Below are positions 32,817-41,460 of a DNA stretch of 64,000 nucleotides, piece by piece. Each line of letters begins with the position of its first letter. The stretch's first letter is position 1. Under the pieces are notes generated by a model. It did no database searches. It saw nothing but the letters and a program-made list of their open reading frames with translations, and was not told the origin of the DNA. Origin of the DNA: Anaerolineales bacterium (GTDB lineage: Bacteria; Chloroflexota; Anaerolineae; Anaerolineales; UBA6663); NCBI GenBank assembly GCA_020850595.1, contig JADZEK010000090.1, positions 1 through 64,000 on the forward strand. Reading direction: 5' to 3'. The position numbers were made by a program, and so were the translations under genes.

Positions 32817-35579
32817 ATGGCGTCTGACCTGCCGGCCTTTCTCGCGTGGTACGCGGCCGTGGCCGTGGCGGGCCTGGCGGCTCTGCCGCTGGCCTTCCGG
32901 CTGTTCCAGCGGCTGCCCGACCGGGGCTATGGGTTGGCGCGGCTGCTGGGGCTGCTGCTCATTGGTTACGCCTTCTGGTTCCTGGGCTCGCTGGGCTTTC
33001 TGCGCAACGACAACGGCGGGTTGGTGTTCGCCGCGCTGCTGGTGGGCGGGCTGGGCTGGCTGTGGCTGGGCCGCGCCGGTTGGGCCGAACTGCGCGCCTG
33101 GCTGAGCGCCGAGCGCGCCACCGTGCTGGCGGTGGAGGCGCTCTTCCTGGCGGCCTTCGCGCTGCTAGCCTGGGTGCGCGCCTACCAGCCCGACATCCAC
33201 GGCACCGAGAAGCCGATGGAGTACATGTTCATTAACAGCATCCTGCGCAGCCCGGCCTTCCCCGCGCAAGATGCCTGGCTCTCCGGCCACGCCATCAGCT
33301 ACTACTACTTCGGGTATGTCATCATCGCCGCGCTGGCGCGCGTGACCGCCACCGACGCGGCCGTGGCCTTCAACCTGGGGCTGGCGCTGCTCTTCGCGCT
33401 CACGGCGGTCGGCGCGCACAGCCTGGTGCAGAACCTGATTGCGCTGACGCGGCGGTTGAAGCCGGCTGACCCGCTGGCCGGCGCGTTTGGCCCCGCGCTG
33501 CTCGCGCCGCTGTTCGTGCTGATCGTCGGCAACTTCTACGGCGTGGCGCAATCGGCCTACGTGAACGGCCTGTTCCCCGAGGCCAAGATTTGGACCGTGC
33601 GCTATTACTTCGGCGCGGACGACCCGGCCAATCCGGTGTGGACGGACGAGGAGCGGGCCGCGTTGCCGCCGGAAGTCGCCAACCCCGGCTTGCGGGCCGA
33701 GTGGGTGAACCTGTGGGCCTGGCTCGACCTGAAGCAGGTGGGGCTGCCCGCGCCGGAGCGCCGCCCGCAGTTCACCTGGGACGTGGGCGGCAACTGGTTT
33801 TACGGCGCGCGCGTGGTGCACGACCGTAGCCTGACCGGCGGCGAGTCGGAGGCGATTGACGAGAACCCGGCCTTCTCGTTCATCCTGGGCGACATGCACC
33901 CGCACGTGCTGGCGCTGCCGTTTAGCATGTTGGCCGCCGCGCTGGCGCTGGCCTGGCTGCTGTGGGGGCAAGACGCCAACGCCGCTGCACCAGACGCGCT
34001 GGAGTTGACGCCCGCCGCGCTGCGCCGCCCGGCGATCTTCGTCACGCTGCTGCTGGCAGCCCTGATCCTGGGCGGGCTGTCGTTCCTCAATACCTGGGAC
34101 TTTCCCATCTACCTGTTCCTGACCATGGCCGCGCTGGCGGCGGGCCTGGGCCTGCGCCTGGGTTGGGCGGGCCTCGTGGCGCAGGCGGGGCGGCTGGCGG
34201 CGCTGGCCGTGGGGCTGGCCGCGCTGAGCGTGGCGCTCTACTTCCCCTTCTACCTGACCTTCCAGTCGCAGGCGGGCGGCCTCCTGCCCAACCTGATCTG
34301 GCCGACGCGCTTTCAGCAGACGGTGGTGTTCTTCGGGCCGGTGTTGCTGGGCGTGGCGGGCTACCTCGCCTGGCTGACCGCGCGCGGCCGCCGCCTGGTG
34401 GACTGGCGCTCCGGTCTGTGGGCGGGTGGGGGGCTGGTGGGCGTGCTGGTGTTCGCGGTGGCGGCGCTGGCCTTCCTCGCCTCACGCAGCCCGAGCCTGG
34501 TCGGTGTGGTAGAGGGCTTCCTGGCCCCGCTCTCGCTCGACACCGCGCTCGGCCTCGTCATCCAGCGCCGCCTGGTGGATAGCCTCGCCACGCTCTGCCC
34601 CGGCGCACTGATCGTGCTGGCCGTGGGCCTGCTGATCGGCATTGCCCGCCAACCGGCGCCGGAAACCGCGGCCCTGCCCGCCCCAGAAGCCGCGCCCGAA
34701 GTGCCGGAGGCCGCCGCGCCCGTCGAAGCCGAAGCTGCCCCGGCCGCCCGCCCGTGGCGTCGCCGCCCGGCCAACCCGTTCGCCCCGGCCCCGGCTGTAA
34801 GCGTGGTGGAACTGCTGCGCTCGCCCGCCGTGCTCATGGCGCTGGTGATGGCGCTGACCGGCGCGCTGCTGCTGCTGGGGCCGGAGTGGGTGTACCTGCG
34901 CGACAACTTCGGCTGGCGCATGAACACCATTTTCAAGTTTTACTTTCAGGCCTGGAACCTATGGGCGCTGGTGACGGCCTTTGCCCTGTGGCATACATGG
35001 CAGTACTTCCGCGTGGTAGTGCGCTGGGTAGTGGGCGCTGCCGCCGGCCTGGTCGTCTTCGGCGGGCTGATCTACACGCTGCCCAGCCTGTACAGCTACA
35101 CCGGCGGCTTCGCGCGCGCGCCCTCGCTCGACGGCATGGCCTGGTTCGCCAACGCCTACCCCGATGACTGGGCAGGTATTCAATGGCTGCGCGCCAACGT
35201 CAGCGAGTCGCCGGTGGTCGCCGAGGCGGTTGGCGGCTCGTATGCGATTGAAGAAAGCCGCATGGCGACGGGCACCGGTCTGCCCACCGTCATGGGCTGG
35301 GTCAATCACGAAGGGCAGTGGCGCGGCAATTACTACGCGCAAGTGGGCGGCCGGGTGGGCGACCTGGCCGCGCTCTACCAGTCGCGCGAGTGGGCCGACG
35401 CGCAGGCCGTCCTCGACAAGTACAACATTGAGTATGTCGTCGTCGGCGCCGCCGAGCACCGCAAGTACGACGTAGAGAACCAGCGGGTGTGGCAAGATAA
35501 ATTCGAGCGCAACATGGATAACGTCTTCAGTTCGGGCAGCCTGACCATCTATCGCCGCAAGCCGGAGGCCGTGCCATGA
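32817..35579 (+). CDS. DUF2298 (Chlor_Arch_YYY) membrane protein
   Basis: The 920-residue protein has many hydrophobic segments and the same ordered blocks as the C-terminal half of the preceding fusion: GTEKPMEYMFINS (about residue 130), ISYYYFGYVIIAA (about 160), GDMHPHVLALPF (about 358) and WRMNTIFKFYFQ (about 700), with a C-terminal external domain (IQWLRANVSESPVVAEA, VLDKYNIEYVVVGAAE). It also has an alanine/proline-rich linker at about 615-665. The arrangement next to a related fusion suggests gene duplication or partner proteins. Its stop overlaps the start of the next gene (ATGA), so translation is coupled. The biochemical function of DUF2298 is not established. Confidence 0.9.
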   Translation: MASDLPAFLAWYAAVAVAGLAALPLAFRLFQRLPDRGYGLARLLGLLLIGYAFWFLGSLGFLRNDNGGLVFAALLVGGLGWLWLGRAGWAELRAWLSAERATVLAVEALFLAAFALLAWVRAYQPDIHGTEKPMEYMFINSILRSPAFPAQDAWLSGHAISYYYFGYVIIAALARVTATDAAVAFNLGLALLFALTAVGAHSLVQNLIALTRRLKPADPLAGAFGPALLAPLFVLIVGNFYGVAQSAYVNGLFPEAKIWTVRYYFGADDPANPVWTDEERAALPPEVANPGLRAEWVNLWAWLDLKQVGLPAPERRPQFTWDVGGNWFYGARVVHDRSLTGGESEAIDENPAFSFILGDMHPHVLALPFSMLAAALALAWLLWGQDANAAAPDALELTPAALRRPAIFVTLLLAALILGGLSFLNTWDFPIYLFLTMAALAAGLGLRLGWAGLVAQAGRLAALAVGLAALSVALYFPFYLTFQSQAGGLLPNLIWPTRFQQTVVFFGPVLLGVAGYLAWLTARGRRLVDWRSGLWAGGGLVGVLVFAVAALAFLASRSPSLVGVVEGFLAPLSLDTALGLVIQRRLVDSLATLCPGALIVLAVGLLIGIARQPAPETAALPAPEAAPEVPEAAAPVEAEAAPAARPWRRRPANPFAPAPAVSVVELLRSPAVLMALVMALTGALLLLGPEWVYLRDNFGWRMNTIFKFYFQAWNLWALVTAFALWHTWQYFRVVVRWVVGAAAGLVVFGGLIYTLPSLYSYTGGFARAPSLDGMAWFANAYPDDWAGIQWLRANVSESPVVAEAVGGSYAIEESRMATGTGLPTVMGWVNHEGQWRGNYYAQVGGRVGDLAALYQSREWADAQAVLDKYNIEYVVVGAAEHRKYDVENQRVWQDKFERNMDNVFSSGSLTIYRRKPEAVP

Positions 35580-37417
35580 CCGCCGCGCCGCAAATCGCTT
35601 CTCCTCGCCCGCGCCCCAGCCTGAGCCTGGAAGCCGCGCTCTACCTGCTGATCTTCTTCGTGGCGCTGGCGCTGCGGCTCTACCACCTGGGCGCGCACCC
35701 GCTCAACGACGCCGAGGCGCGGCAGGCGCTGTCGGCCCTCAACCTGCTGCGTGGGGCCGACGTGACGCCCGGCGCGCACAGCCCGGCCTACCTTTTCCTG
35801 AGCTACCTGTTGTTCCTGCTGTTCGGAGCCAGCGACGCCGCCGCGCGCTTTGGCCCGGCGCTAGCCGGGGCCGCCCTGGCGCTCACCCCCGCCCTCTACC
35901 GCGACCGGCTCGGCCGCCCAACGGCGCTGGCGCTGAGCGGCTTGCTGGCGGTCTCGGCTACGCTGCTGGCCGCCTCGCGCAGCGCCGATGGGCTGATCTT
36001 CGCGGTGCTGGCGCTGGCCTTCACGCTGGGCGCGCTTCGGGAGTGGGGGGCCAAAGGTAGTTGGCTGGGCGGCGGCGCGCGCGCGTGGCTGTTCCTCACC
36101 GCCATTGGCCTGGGGCTTGGCATTGCGAGCGGCGGGCGTTTGCTGCTCGGGCTGCTGGCGCTGGCGCTCGTCGGCGTCATCTGGCGCTGGACCGGCCCGG
36201 ACCAGGGCGCAGCCATAAAGGCGCTGTTGGGCCCGGTGCTGCGGGAGCGCCGGCTGTTCGCGCTCACGGCGGCCTTGAGCGCGCTGGTGATCGCCACTAT
36301 CGCGCTGGTGAGCCTGCGCGGGCTGGGGGTGCTGCTCGATAGCTGGCTGGCCGCGCTGGCCGGCTTCGTGCCCGCCGCGGCCGGCAGCCGGTCGCCGGTG
36401 GAGGTACTGCTCTTCCTGGTCGTCTATGAGCCGCTGCTGCTCATCTTTGGCCTGATCGGCGCGGTGCGGGCCTTCCGTACCGGCGATGGGCTGGGGCAGG
36501 CGCTGGCCTGGTTTGCGCTGGTCGCCCTAACGCTTATCGTCCTGTACAGCGCCCGGCAGGTGGCCGACCTGGCCTGGGTGGTGCTGCCGCTGGCCGGGCT
36601 GGCAGCCCGCGCGCTAGCGCATTACTTGCGCGATCTGACCAATCGCGCCGAGTGGCCGCTGGCCGCCGCGCAGGCCGGGCTGACCACGGCGCTACTGGGC
36701 TTTGCCCAACTCAACCTGGCCGGGCTGGCCCAAAGCGCGCGCAACACCGGTGCGTTCACTACCATTGGCGTGCCGGTGTTGGGGCAGACCTATCAAGTGT
36801 CGGCGCTGGCGCAGTTGGGCATCGCCGGGCTGGCCGTGACGCTCACGTTCGTCATCGCCTATCTGCTGGCGCTGGGCTGGTCGGCGGCAGCCGCGCGGCT
36901 GGGCCTGGCCGCGGCGGGCGCAGTCTTCTTGCTGGGGGCCACCCTAAGCGCAGGCTGGGGGCTGACCCAGCGCGGGCCGGGCAGCCCGGCCGAGCTGTGG
37001 TGGGCCGTGCCCGCCTCGCCCGACGTGGGCCGCTTGATGACGACGCTTACCGATGTGTCGAACTACACGGTTGGCAATCCGCACGATATTGAACTGACGG
37101 TGCAGGCCGAGGACGACGGCCTGCTGGCCTGGGCGCTGCGCAACTTCACGCACGCCAGTTTTGTGGACCGGCTGGACCCGGTCATTGACAGCCCGGTGGT
37201 CATCGCGCCGCTCGACACCACCAGCAACCCCACGCTCGGCTCGGCCTATGTCGGGCAGGCCTTTACCTTGCGCTCGACCTGGACGCCCGACCTGAGCCGC
37301 CCGGAGTGGGTGGTCTGGCTGGTCTTCCGCGTTGCGCCCACGCAGGTGAACGAGCCGGCGGTGCTGTGGGTGCGGCAAGACGTGCAGCAACTCCAGACGC
37401 CGGGCACAGGGAACTGA
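35576..37417 (+). CDS. GT39-like / Agl23-type (TIGR03663-like) membrane protein
   Basis: The 613-residue protein has about 12 hydrophobic segments. The first external loop carries LYHLGAHPLNDAEARQALSA (about residues 36-55), the acidic motif that matches the DE signature of GT-C dolichol/undecaprenyl-phosphate mannosyltransferase-like proteins and the TIGR03663 group described in archaea near AglD-like flippases. A C-terminal external region of about 140 residues includes VGNPHDIELTVQAEDDG. It overlaps the DUF2298 gene by four bases and is followed 15 bp later by cmk. The acceptor is unknown. Confidence 0.82.
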   Translation: MTAAPQIASPRPRPSLSLEAALYLLIFFVALALRLYHLGAHPLNDAEARQALSALNLLRGADVTPGAHSPAYLFLSYLLFLLFGASDAAARFGPALAGAALALTPALYRDRLGRPTALALSGLLAVSATLLAASRSADGLIFAVLALAFTLGALREWGAKGSWLGGGARAWLFLTAIGLGLGIASGGRLLLGLLALALVGVIWRWTGPDQGAAIKALLGPVLRERRLFALTAALSALVIATIALVSLRGLGVLLDSWLAALAGFVPAAAGSRSPVEVLLFLVVYEPLLLIFGLIGAVRAFRTGDGLGQALAWFALVALTLIVLYSARQVADLAWVVLPLAGLAARALAHYLRDLTNRAEWPLAAAQAGLTTALLGFAQLNLAGLAQSARNTGAFTTIGVPVLGQTYQVSALAQLGIAGLAVTLTFVIAYLLALGWSAAAARLGLAAAGAVFLLGATLSAGWGLTQRGPGSPAELWWAVPASPDVGRLMTTLTDVSNYTVGNPHDIELTVQAEDDGLLAWALRNFTHASFVDRLDPVIDSPVVIAPLDTTSNPTLGSAYVGQAFTLRSTWTPDLSRPEWVVWLVFRVAPTQVNEPAVLWVRQDVQQLQTPGTGN

Positions 37418-37432
37418 GGCACACGGCTGACT

Positions 37433-38140
37433 ATGACTCCCTCGATTATTGCGATTGACGGCCCGGTGGCATCCGGCAAGACCTCCATTGGCGGGCGGCT
37501 GGCCGACGAGCTAGGCTACCTGTTCTTCGACACCGGCGTGATGTACCGCGCCGTGACCTACCTGGCCCTGCGCTACCTGGGCAGCGCCCAAGACGCCGCC
37601 GCCGTGGCTGAGCTGGCGGCGCGCGCCCATATTGACGTGCGAGCGCCCACCGTGGCCGACGGCCGCGACAGCACCGTGGTGGCGGTGGTGGCCGCGCCCG
37701 ACGGCGTCACGCCGGTGGAAGAAGACATTACCTGGGCCATTCGCGGCGGCGAAGTGGAAGGCAGCGTGTCGCTGGTGGCCGCCATTGGCGCGGTGCGGCA
37801 GACGCTCACCGAGCAGATGCGCCGGGTGGGGCGGCGCGGGCGCGTGGTCATGGTCGGCCGCGACGTGGGCACGGTGATCTTGCCCGAAGCCGACCTCAAA
37901 GTGTTCCTGACCGCCTCGGTCGAGACGCGCGCCCAGCGCCGGTATGAAGAAATCTTGGCGCGCGGAGAAGACCGCAACTACAAAGACATCCTCACCAACC
38001 TGCGCGAGCGCGACCGGATTGACACCTCGCGCGCCATCGCCCCCCTGCGCGCCGCCGCCGACGCCGTGACGCTCGACACCAGCGACCTGAGCATTGACGA
38101 GGTGCTGGCCGCCATCCACGATCTGGTGGCCGTGCGCTAG
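37433..38140 (+). CDS. cmk: Cytidylate kinase ((d)CMP kinase)
   Basis: The 235-residue enzyme phosphorylates CMP and dCMP with ATP. The P-loop IDGPVASGKTS is at residues 6-16, followed by FFDTGVMYRAVTYLAL for CMP binding, the insert domain, VVMVGRDVGTVILPEAD around 140 and YEEILARGEDRNYKDIL as the lid region. The length matches the family. It comes after the membrane glycosyltransferase genes and before two acyltransferases; CTP supply for CDP-diacylglycerol makes this neighbourhood sensible, and cmk-plsC adjacency is common in bacteria. Confidence 0.96.
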   Translation: MTPSIIAIDGPVASGKTSIGGRLADELGYLFFDTGVMYRAVTYLALRYLGSAQDAAAVAELAARAHIDVRAPTVADGRDSTVVAVVAAPDGVTPVEEDITWAIRGGEVEGSVSLVAAIGAVRQTLTEQMRRVGRRGRVVMVGRDVGTVILPEADLKVFLTASVETRAQRRYEEILARGEDRNYKDILTNLRERDRIDTSRAIAPLRAAADAVTLDTSDLSIDEVLAAIHDLVAVR

Positions 38141-38189
38141 CGTGGAAACGGAATGACCGTGCGGCGAACTGCGTCACCGCCCGCGTCGC

Positions 38190-38831
38190 GTGCTATCTCC
38201 CTCGCTCGCTTCCCGCCTCTGCCGTCTCTTAGCCCGCCTGCTGCTGCGCATCAGCGTGCGCGGCGTGGAGCAGGTGCCGCCCGCTGGGCCGCTGCTGGTG
38301 ACCATCAACCACCTGGGCGGGGCCGACCCGTTCCTGTGCCTGGCTTATGTGCCGCGCCCGCTCACCATCGCTGGCAAGCGTGAGATCCTCGGCTGGCCGT
38401 TGCTCGGTCCGGTCGCCCGCGCCTACGGCATGATCCCGCTGGCGCGCGGCGAACCCGACCGGGCCACGCTGCGCCTGCTGCTCGACCGGCTGGCCGGCGG
38501 CGCGGCCGTGCTCATCGCCCCCGAAGGCCGCGAGAGCCACACCGGCGCGCTGGAGGTGGGCAAGACCGGCCCCGCCTTCCTCGCCCAGCACGCCGATTGC
38601 GCCGTCCTTCCGGTAGCCATCACCGGCACGGCCTGGCGCGGCGTGCTGCCGGCCTGGAAACGCCTGCGCCGCCCGCCCGTCAGCGTGACCATCGGCGCGC
38701 CCTATCGCCTGCCGCCGGGGCTGCCGCGCCGGGCCGCCGCCGACTACCTCATGCGCCGGCTGGCCGCGCTGCTGCCGCCGGAGTACCGCGGCGTTTACGC
38801 CTCAGACTCGCCCCCAGATGTAGTAAGATAG
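38190..38831 (+). CDS. Lysophospholipid acyltransferase (PlsC family), first copy
   Basis: The 213-residue protein starts at GTG. It has the acyltransferase H(x)4D motif as NHLGGAD (about residues 38-44), the glycerol-phosphate-binding block APEGRESH (EGR form, about 110-117) and VLPVAITGT. It probably acylates lysophosphatidic acid to phosphatidic acid at the inner membrane face. A second PlsC-like gene follows after 5 bp; the two may differ in acyl donor or acceptor. Confidence 0.9.
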   Translation: MLSPSLASRLCRLLARLLLRISVRGVEQVPPAGPLLVTINHLGGADPFLCLAYVPRPLTIAGKREILGWPLLGPVARAYGMIPLARGEPDRATLRLLLDRLAGGAAVLIAPEGRESHTGALEVGKTGPAFLAQHADCAVLPVAITGTAWRGVLPAWKRLRRPPVSVTIGAPYRLPPGLPRRAAADYLMRRLAALLPPEYRGVYASDSPPDVVR

Positions 38832-38836
38832 CGCGC

Positions 38837-39601
38837 ATGGCGAACGACGAGCTGACCTCTCCCCTGGCCGAGCGGGCCGCTGATGCACCCGGCGCGGCGA
38901 TCGGCTACGATCATGCCCGCCACCAGCCTATGCGGCGCTTCTTGCGCTGGGCCATCACCAACATCGGCTGGCGCTTCCTGTGCCGCATTGACTACCGCCG
39001 CATCACCGGGCTGGAAAACCTGCCCGCCACCGGGCCGGTGATCCTCATGATTAACCACATCGCCTTCATTGACCCGATTGTGGTGTTGGGCAACCTGCCG
39101 CGCAACGTGGTGCCGCTGGCCAAGGCGGAGGTCTACCGCATCCCCATCTGGGGCATCTTCCCCTACCTGTGGAACGTCATCCCGGTGCATCGGCAGGAGC
39201 TAGACCGCCGCGCCCTGGAGCGCGCCTTGCAGGTGCTGAAGGCGGGCGAGGTGATCTTGCTCGCGCCCGAGGCCACGCGCCACCCCGCGTTGGAGCAGGC
39301 GCGCGAGGGTGTGGCCTACCTGGGCCACAAGAGCGGCGCGGCCATCATTCCCGTCGCCATCGAGAGCACGCGCGGCTACCCCACGCTGCTTGGCCCGTGG
39401 AACGCCCAGCGCCCTGGCGCCTACTTCCGGCTGGGGCGCGCCTTCCGCTTTCACTCCGTCTCTGGCCGGATGCCGCGCGCCCGCCTGCGCCAGATGACGG
39501 ACGAGGCCATGTACCAACTGGCGGCCATGCTGCCTGAGCAGCGCCGCGGCTTCTATGGCGACCTGTCTCAAGCCACCACTGAGACCATCGAACTGCTCTA
39601 G
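38837..39601 (+). CDS. Lysophospholipid acyltransferase (PlsC family), second copy
   Basis: This 254-residue protein carries NHIAFID (H(x)4D) at about residues 73-79, LAKAEVYRIPIWGIFPY and the block LAPEATRHP (about 140-148), where the usual EG(T/S)R is replaced by EATR. VIPVAIEST follows. The start at 38837 is taken because the N-terminal part begins cleanly 5 bp after the stop of the first copy; the frame is open further upstream inside that gene. Together with the first copy it could complete phosphatidic acid synthesis or act on a second lipid acceptor. Confidence 0.9.
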   Translation: MANDELTSPLAERAADAPGAAIGYDHARHQPMRRFLRWAITNIGWRFLCRIDYRRITGLENLPATGPVILMINHIAFIDPIVVLGNLPRNVVPLAKAEVYRIPIWGIFPYLWNVIPVHRQELDRRALERALQVLKAGEVILLAPEATRHPALEQAREGVAYLGHKSGAAIIPVAIESTRGYPTLLGPWNAQRPGAYFRLGRAFRFHSVSGRMPRARLRQMTDEAMYQLAAMLPEQRRGFYGDLSQATTETIELL

Positions 39602-39651
39602 CCCGGCTGGGCGCTTGCGCGGCGCTTATCCAACTGTGCGACAATTTCCCA

Positions 39652-41136
39652 GTGAGCGCTTCCGCCCCGCCCCCTGAACCCACCCCTCGCGTCACCCGTG
39701 GCTTCATTGCCGAGGTCGAGCCGGACTCGCTCGCCGCCGACCTGGGCCTGCGCCCCGGCGACACCCTGCTGACCGTCAACGGCCACCCGGTCGAAGACGT
39801 AATAGACGTGCAGTTCTACGCCGCCGAAGACCGCGTGAGCGTGACCTTCGAGCGTGACGGCGCCGCGCAGACCGCCGCGGCCGACCGCGACGGCGGCCAG
39901 CCCCTGGGCCTGACATTCGAGCATCCTACCTTCGATATTGACATCCGGCGCTGCAACAACCTGTGCCCGTTCTGCTTCGTGCTGCAAACCGCGCCGCGCA
40001 TGCGCCGCACGCTCTACATCAAAGACGACGACTACCGCTACAGCTTCCTGTTCGGCCACTATGTCACCCTGACCAATCTCAGCCCGCACGACTGGGATCG
40101 CATCGCCGAGCAGCACCTCTCGCCGCTGTACGTCTCGGTGCATTCCACCGACCCGGCCAACCGCCGCGCCTGCCTGAGTAATCCCGGCGCGCCCGACGTG
40201 CTGGCGCAACTGCGCTGGCTGGCCGAACACAGCATCGAGGTGCACACCCAACTCGTCATCACGCCCGGCCTCAACGACGGCGCGTGGCTAGACCAGTCCA
40301 TCCGCGACCTGGCCGAGCTATACCCGGCGGTGCAGTCAGTCAGCGTGGTGCCCGTGGGCCTGACACGCCACCACAAGTACGGCCGTCGTGTCCACTCCCC
40401 CGCCGAGGCGGCGGAGATACTCGACAGCGTGGCCGTGTGGCAAGCGCGCTTCCGGCCCGAGTTCGGCGTGGGCTTTGTCTACCCCACCGACGAGTGGTTC
40501 CTCGTCACCGGCCGCCCGCTGCCGCCGCGCCGCTACTACGACGGCCTGGACCTGGCCGAGAACGGCATGGGCATGGTGCGGGCTTTCCTGGACGACTGGA
40601 AGAAAGTGAAGCGCGAGCTTAAGGCGCGCACCGGGCAGGCGGGGCAGCCGAAGCCCGGCAAGCCGAAATCCAAAGCGCCCCCAGAGCCGCTGTCCCTGGC
40701 GGGCCGCGCCGCCACGCTGGTCACGGCCACACTGTTCGAGCCGACCCTGCGCGCCGCCGCCGCCGAGTTCAACGCCGCCGCCGGCACGCGCCTCAACGTG
40801 GTGGGCGTGACCAACGAGCGCCTGGGCCACACTATCACCGTGGCGGGCTTGCTCATGGGCGCGGACATGCCCGCCCAACTCGCCGGGCGCGACCTGGGCG
40901 AATTCGTGGTACTGCCGCGCGTGATGTTCGACCATCCGCAAGGCATTAGTCTGGACGACGTCTCGCCGCTAACCATCGCCCAGCAGTTGGGCCGCCCGGT
41001 GTTCCTGGCCGATGCGCTTGGCGACGTGCTCGACGCCTTCACCGGCGATAACCCGCTGCGCATCGCGCCCGATCAGGCGGTCATCCCGCTCGACGTGATG
41101 CGCGCCGGCGGCTGGGCGGTGGAAAAGTACCTGTAA
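39652..41136 (+). CDS. PDZ / radical-SAM-like / DUF512 iron-sulfur protein
   Basis: The 494-residue protein has an N-terminal PDZ-like domain (about residues 14-80), a cluster motif C-x3-C-x2-C (C101, C105, C108 in RRCNNLCPFCFV), a TIM-barrel-like core with VSVHSTDPANRRACLSN and VITPGLNDGAWLDQS, and a C-terminal DUF512 domain (GADMPAQLAGRDLGEFVVLP, then DDVSPLTIAQQLGRPVFL). This is the TIGR03279-like group of radical SAM relatives of unknown reaction. A low-complexity KPGKPKSKAP insert sits near residue 345. It starts at GTG, 50 bp after the acyltransferase gene, and is the last gene before the glmS promoter. It is widely found near der or plsC-like genes. Confidence 0.9.
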   Translation: MSASAPPPEPTPRVTRGFIAEVEPDSLAADLGLRPGDTLLTVNGHPVEDVIDVQFYAAEDRVSVTFERDGAAQTAAADRDGGQPLGLTFEHPTFDIDIRRCNNLCPFCFVLQTAPRMRRTLYIKDDDYRYSFLFGHYVTLTNLSPHDWDRIAEQHLSPLYVSVHSTDPANRRACLSNPGAPDVLAQLRWLAEHSIEVHTQLVITPGLNDGAWLDQSIRDLAELYPAVQSVSVVPVGLTRHHKYGRRVHSPAEAAEILDSVAVWQARFRPEFGVGFVYPTDEWFLVTGRPLPPRRYYDGLDLAENGMGMVRAFLDDWKKVKRELKARTGQAGQPKPGKPKSKAPPEPLSLAGRAATLVTATLFEPTLRAAAAEFNAAAGTRLNVVGVTNERLGHTITVAGLLMGADMPAQLAGRDLGEFVVLPRVMFDHPQGISLDDVSPLTIAQQLGRPVFLADALGDVLDAFTGDNPLRIAPDQAVIPLDVMRAGGWAVEKYL

Positions 41137-41153
41137 CGGCCGGCAGGCGAGCC

Positions 41154-41181
41154 TTGACGCGCCGGCCCGCCTCCGTATAAT
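41154..41181 (+). promoter_or_regulatory. Promoter of the glmS transcription unit
   Basis: TTGACG (41154-41159) and a perfect TATAAT (41176-41181) are 16 bp apart, giving an expected transcription start near 41188 and an mRNA leader of about 465 nt. Confidence 0.78.
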
Positions 41182-41250
41182 CCGCTCAACGGCGGCATTC
41201 GGTCCCGCTGAAGCGCTTGAAAGGACGGTGACCCACCACAAACTCGGGGA

Positions 41251-41460
41251 AAGAGAGCGCATGGCCTCCGCGGCGGCTAGCCCTGCCGGGGAGGTGACGA
41301 GGAGGCGGTTCCTGCCGTAGGGCAGTGCTAACGGGCGATCCGCCCGGAACAGCGAGGTATCAGCGGAAGCCGCCGAGGGCCCCCACAGCCCTCAACTCTC
41401 CCCATCAATCAGCGGGTTCCTATAAACCCCCGGGCGACCGGGGCATAACGGAACCGGCCG
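41251..41460 (+). ncRNA. glmS self-cleaving ribozyme (glucosamine-6-phosphate-responsive), with enlarged P2 arm
   Basis: In glmS leaders this ribozyme cuts the mRNA when GlcN6P is bound, lowering GlmS. Blocks matching the family occur in order: predicted cleavage site A41256|GCGC; P1 CCTCC/GGAGG (41265-41269/41290-41294); GTGACGAGG (41294-41302, consensus GUUGACGAGG); P2 GGCGG/CCGCC (41304-41308/41370-41374); GCGGAAGCC (41363-41371, consensus GCGGAUGCC); P3 GAGGGC/GCCCTC; P4 GGTTCC/GGAACC (41415-41420/41450-41455), with inner stem CCCCGG-GCGA-CCGGGG and trailing CATAA. The P4 hairpin, its GCGA loop and the TAAACC/GGCATA internal loop match the T. tengcongensis RNA closely while the stem sequences differ, which is good covariation. 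Unusual: about 50 nt inserted in the P2 loop, closed by GTTCC/GGAAC and holding two small hairpins. Confidence 0.85.

Noticed and set aside
41187-41460. glmS leader considered as RNase P RNA, cobalamin or other riboswitch
   Set aside because: It lacks the GAGGAAAGTCC and ACAGAA blocks of RNase P and the B12 box, while P4 and the GTGACGAGG and GCGGAAGCC blocks match the glmS ribozyme and the gene downstream is glmS.
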